From positions 434,001 through 498,000 of the forward strand of contig JAACJM010000028.1 in NCBI GenBank assembly GCA_013368315.1: a DNA stretch of 64,000 nucleotides, in the 5' to 3' direction. Position 1 is the first letter of the stretch. Each line of letters opens with the position of its first letter. A model generated the notes under the pieces. The model did not search any database, was not told the origin of the DNA, and saw only the letters and a program-made list of their open reading frames with translations. Position numbers and translations under genes: made by a program. Positions 61,291 through 64,000 of the stretch are shown here, in pieces. The DNA comes from Tetrapyrgos nigripes (lineage: Eukaryota; Basidiomycota; Agaricomycetes; Agaricales; Campanellaceae).

Positions 61291-61379
61291 GGTCTATGGA
61301 TTTCTGTCTTGAAATGCAATGGTATAGGTTTAGGTTGCGGCGAGAGGGGGGTCCCAGTGGTGGCAGGGCTAATGCATGT

Positions 61380-61410
<31 letters not shown>

Positions 61411-61693
61411 CGAATGGTGCTCTGTATTCATGGTCGCCTTGAAAACGGGCACAACTGTCCTAGTCATGTTGCACTGTGGGGGAGAGGTGGCATTGGTAGC
61501 AGGTGGTGGCGGTGGCGGTGGCGGCTGCGCCGGGATAATTCGTATCCTCGAGGGAGTCCACGGACAGTCGGACGCGAAAGGGAATAGACTGGCGGAAAAG
61601 AAAAGTAGAGTCGAGGATTGTTAAGGCGTACATGACAGTATTTCTTCCTTTCATCATTCTGTGTGGGGGAGCCCTCGCAAGTTGCTCGGAAGA
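61291..61693. other. Intergenic with (AT)n microsatellite
   Basis: The promoter of the O-methyltransferase. A run of twelve AT units lies at 61381-61404. A GGT/GGC-rich patch lies near 61502-61532. No gene seen. Confidence 0.45.
61381..61404. repeat. (AT)12 microsatellite
   Basis: Uninterrupted AT dinucleotides, followed by GTATAT. Confidence 0.9.
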
Positions 61694-62700
61694 CTAGTTG
61701 GGAGTGAGAGGGAAAAAATTCCATTCTTCTTCGAGTTCCGTTCCAGATGCTTTTTCGTTTTCGTACTCCGACAATGAGTCCCAGGAGCTATATGACCAAG
61801 AAAGAATGATGATGAGCGATGAGCTTCCGTTGTCAACCTGAGAGGGGTTTAGAGAGAAGTACACGTACCTTCTGATATACATTAACCTAAACCTGGATCT
61901 CCCCGGGTCGCCAGTAGAGGAGGAAAAGGATTCTTTGAAATTAATGGTCCTCATCTCTTCCATAGTACCATGTATGGCCGCCTTCCATAATAAAGTCCCT
62001 TGCTTCCCGAGGGCGATGCGAGAGAAAAGAGCAGTGAAGCTAGGCAGAATGGGCGATTATTAACCCCTCAGGTGGGTAAGTGAAAGGACTGAGCATACCG
62101 AGTTGAACTTGTTGGTCAAATCGCCATGCGCAACGATTGATATAGAGGTAGATGAAATAGCGTTCGTATCCATAGTGCTGGGGTAAAATGTCGAAAAGTT
62201 CGAGATGGGTTTGTTCTACGTATACGTACTCTCGTACTCTGCAGAAAGGGCTGTAAAGATGGAAAAAGTCGACCTTGCGGTCAACATTCGAGAGCTGCGT
62301 ACCTGAATGCACCTGTAACGTCACCGTGTCCCCATGTTCCTAAACCTCGTTAATTCGAGGTTTGTCAGCTACGAATGTCGCTACGTTTTGATATCCACCT
62401 AGCCAGTGACGATAGCTATTAGGAGAATATGGTATCGGAGGTTGAATCGGTGGAACTTTCTCCAGAGGAATGTCCATACGTTGGTCGATGATGGTCGTAT
62501 ACGTAGCGGCGGCACTTCTCCCTGGTCTTCCTCTTTCTTTTTCGATTCCTTTTTTTTTTTTTTTTTTTTTTTTGTTTCCGGGCTGTATTTTCGATAGCAA
62601 AAATGCGTCTCGACAATAGCATTGAATATACGTTTGGAAGAAGTAACGTACCTGCGGCATCTCCTGCTGTAACCCCGCAAAACCTAACCTCTCCCCTCAT
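61694..62700 (-). CDS. Possible spliced gene of unknown function
   Basis: Three consecutive pieces look exonic on the minus strand. One codes ILPQHYGYERYFIYLYINRC and on to FDQQVQL (about 62210-62095). The next, after GTATGC...CTAG, codes FTALFSRIALGKQGTLLWKA and on to RLMYIRR (about 62040-61870). The last is a Ser/Glu-rich end (SLSEYENEKASGTELEEEW) stopping at 61694. A hydrophobic stretch (FNLRYHILLIAIV, about 62440-62405) may belong further upstream. A 24-base poly-T run lies inside the proposed 5' part. Joins for the upstream exons are not resolved, and I do not recognise the protein. Confidence 0.3.
62550..62573. repeat. Poly-T tract, 24 bases
   Basis: Uninterrupted T run on the plus strand. 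Confidence 0.9.
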
Positions 62701-63042
62701 CCAGCCTACACCTGTCCACGCCGCCCATGGAGGAAGAGATTTTGAATATGTGAATCTCTCCTCTTACGTTGTACCAACCATGTTTATCGCAAATCGCAGT
62801 TTAAGTCTTTGAGTCTTCGAACGGTGGAACCAAAACTTGCAGTTACCACCCTTGAGCTCTGGGTGTAACATTTCCTAAACCTGTCGTTCTTACGTATATT
62901 ACGACTACATCGATGTCTCTCTCTTCACCCATGGGTTTCTCCTTTCGGTCCTCAGTCCTTCACAATAGCGAGGGAGTCGAGGGAGTTACTTGACTAAATG
63001 TGCCATGAATTGATGTGGGCGTCTAGAAAGTTACAAGACGTC

Positions 63043-63134
63043 GGCGCTATAGCCAAGTGGTTACGGCGACAGATTTGAATTTCAAATTTATCTGTTCCTC
63101 TTTGAGGGCGCAGGTTCGAACCCTGCTGGCGTCG
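63043..63134 (+). tRNA. tRNA-Ser(TGA) with a 10-nt intron
   Basis: The acceptor stem GGCGCTA pairs with TGGCGTC (two G-U), with discriminator G at 63134. The D arm is GCC...GGC. The anticodon stem ACAGA/TCTGT encloses TTTGAA, an intron TTTCAAATTT (63080-63089) after position 37, and A. The anticodon is TGA (63076-63078). A long variable arm (CCTC-TTT-GAGG) and T arm GCAGG-TTCGAAC-CCTGC make it class II, and the sequence closely follows fungal serine tRNA(UGA). The intron can pair with the anticodon (TTTGAA/TTCAAA), as in other pre-tRNAs. Confidence 0.93.
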
Positions 63135-63622
63135 TCGCTTCATCTTCGGTATTCTTTTTTCTCCGTACTAAGACGTCAAGATATTCTATCAGCGACAGTG
63201 GCTGACAACTGCTCGCACTTCGTATTTATAACAAGTCGGTCCTTGAGAGCAGCATCAGCACTGAGTACTGAGCGCTGAGCAGTTAGTATAAAGAAAACAG
63301 AATGGACCTATGGGGATGAAGAAACTTTTATGACAGACTGAGACAACCACCGCGGAGGGCGATGCATATTTGGAGCTTGGAAAAATCTTAAACTTAAATG
63401 ACGGATTTTGCTCGGCCCCGGGCATACTCCATATGGGACCGATTTGAGGCCGTGTTTTTCAATGCCCCAAATATGGTTCGCCGCCCGCGGTGAATGTGAC
63501 AGTCAGCATTGTAACAAGCGCGTACCAGCGTCATCATTCGCCTTTTGTATCACATCACTCCCAACTTCCACCTTCATAGCCCTGCTTTACAGCCGCCTCT
63601 GAGGTTGGCCTCTGAGCTGACC
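63135..63622. other. Intergenic
   Basis: The promoter of the last gene. No other feature seen. Confidence 0.4.
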
Positions 63623-64000
63623 ATGCCGGTTGTAGCGGAGCTTCCAGAAAATCCAACCTTCAAAGACTTTCATACCTCTGACGGTAACAAGAACTGGCCG
63701 ACCAACAACAACCGAGTCGTCGACGAGAACGGTAATTTTGATTACCACGAAGCTGTGGAATTGGATGATCCAGAGAACCTTCGATGGAGAGTGCAACTAG
63801 GAAAGCAGTTGCAAAAGGCTTTGTCGTGGCCGGGTGAGTGGATGTCCATGATGACGACGATGTTCGCTATGAGACTGACGTTTCTGACGTGTCTTTCTTA
63901 CTTTAGACGGTGCAAACTATGTATTAAGAGACTTTCCAGAAGGTTACAAGCTGTTCAGGCATCACAAGGGTACAGCAAAATCTCATAGAAGCGACAGGTA
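63623..64000 (+). CDS. Clr2-like (cryptic loci regulator 2) protein, 5' part only
   Basis: Exon 1 begins at the ATG at 63623 (MPVVAELPENPTFKDF). It includes WPTNNNRVVDENGNFDY and DPENLRWRVQLGKQLQKAL, then an intron (donor GTGAGTGGAT at about 63834, acceptor at about 63906). Exon 2 codes DGANYVLRDFPEGYKLFRHHKG and runs off the window. The pattern of an SDG-type start, W..VVD, then FPEGYxxxxHxKG resembles the N-terminal domain of basidiomycete Clr2 proteins, part of a heterochromatin-silencing deacetylase complex in fission yeast. Only about a tenth of the expected protein is visible, so the name is tentative. Confidence 0.45.

Noticed and set aside
1..64000. CRISPR array, operon or prophage features
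   Set aside because: None seen; the window is clearly eukaryotic nuclear DNA with dense spliceosomal introns.

Overview
The window is nuclear DNA of a filamentous basidiomycete, most likely an Agaricomycete. Genes are split by many GT-AG introns of about 50-70 nt, a few of them GC-AG. The gene families are typical of mushroom-forming fungi: a FunK1-type kinase relic, a cytochrome P450, a Ppo-type fatty-acid dioxygenase/P450 fusion, a mug135-like protein, 7TM families and a forkhead factor. Exon structures below were worked out by hand from splice signals, reading phase and family similarity; no search was run.

Layout. 1-2258 (-): a beta-lactamase-fold serine hydrolase pseudogene that runs off the left edge. 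2585-4811 (+): a mug135-like gene whose third exon is reached across an intron carrying a 1.4-kb hAT-like element. 5054-5193: a 140-bp MITE with a 10-bp target duplication. 7388-9896 (+): a multi-pass membrane protein with a Pro/Ser-rich tail. 10604-11091 and 15290-15640: FunK1 kinase relics either side of a 14-exon cytochrome P450 (12755-15066). 17017-20442 (+): a large acidic protein of unknown function. 21700-32901: a BAHD-type acyltransferase (-), an intact serine hydrolase (-), a divergently transcribed Ppo oxygenase (+), and a third, broken and locally inverted hydrolase relic. 36435-37922 (+): a forkhead factor. 41112-43006 (+): NADP-isocitrate dehydrogenase. 43344-45168 (+): a HAUS6/augmin-like protein. 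45705-48844 (+): a tandem pair of 7TM paralogues, the first decayed. 49296-50220: an inverted-repeat element. 50282-52754 (+): a Cys/His-motif protein with a C-terminal membrane segment. 52898-53669: a PIF1/Helitron helicase relic. 54455-56969 (+): cobalamin-independent methionine synthase. 57621-58400: a SET-domain pseudogene. 59118-61290 (-): an O-methyltransferase. 63043-63134: an intron-containing tRNA-Ser(TGA). 63623-64000 (+): the start of a Clr2-like gene.

Housekeeping genes (isocitrate dehydrogenase, methionine synthase, tRNA, augmin) alternate with accessory stretches rich in duplications, relics and small transposons. The most suggestive functional group is the Ppo oxygenase sharing an approximately 0.9-kb promoter with a secreted-type serine hydrolase, with a BAHD acyltransferase next to it. 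This is a plausible oxylipin/acyl-transfer neighbourhood, but that is inference from adjacency.
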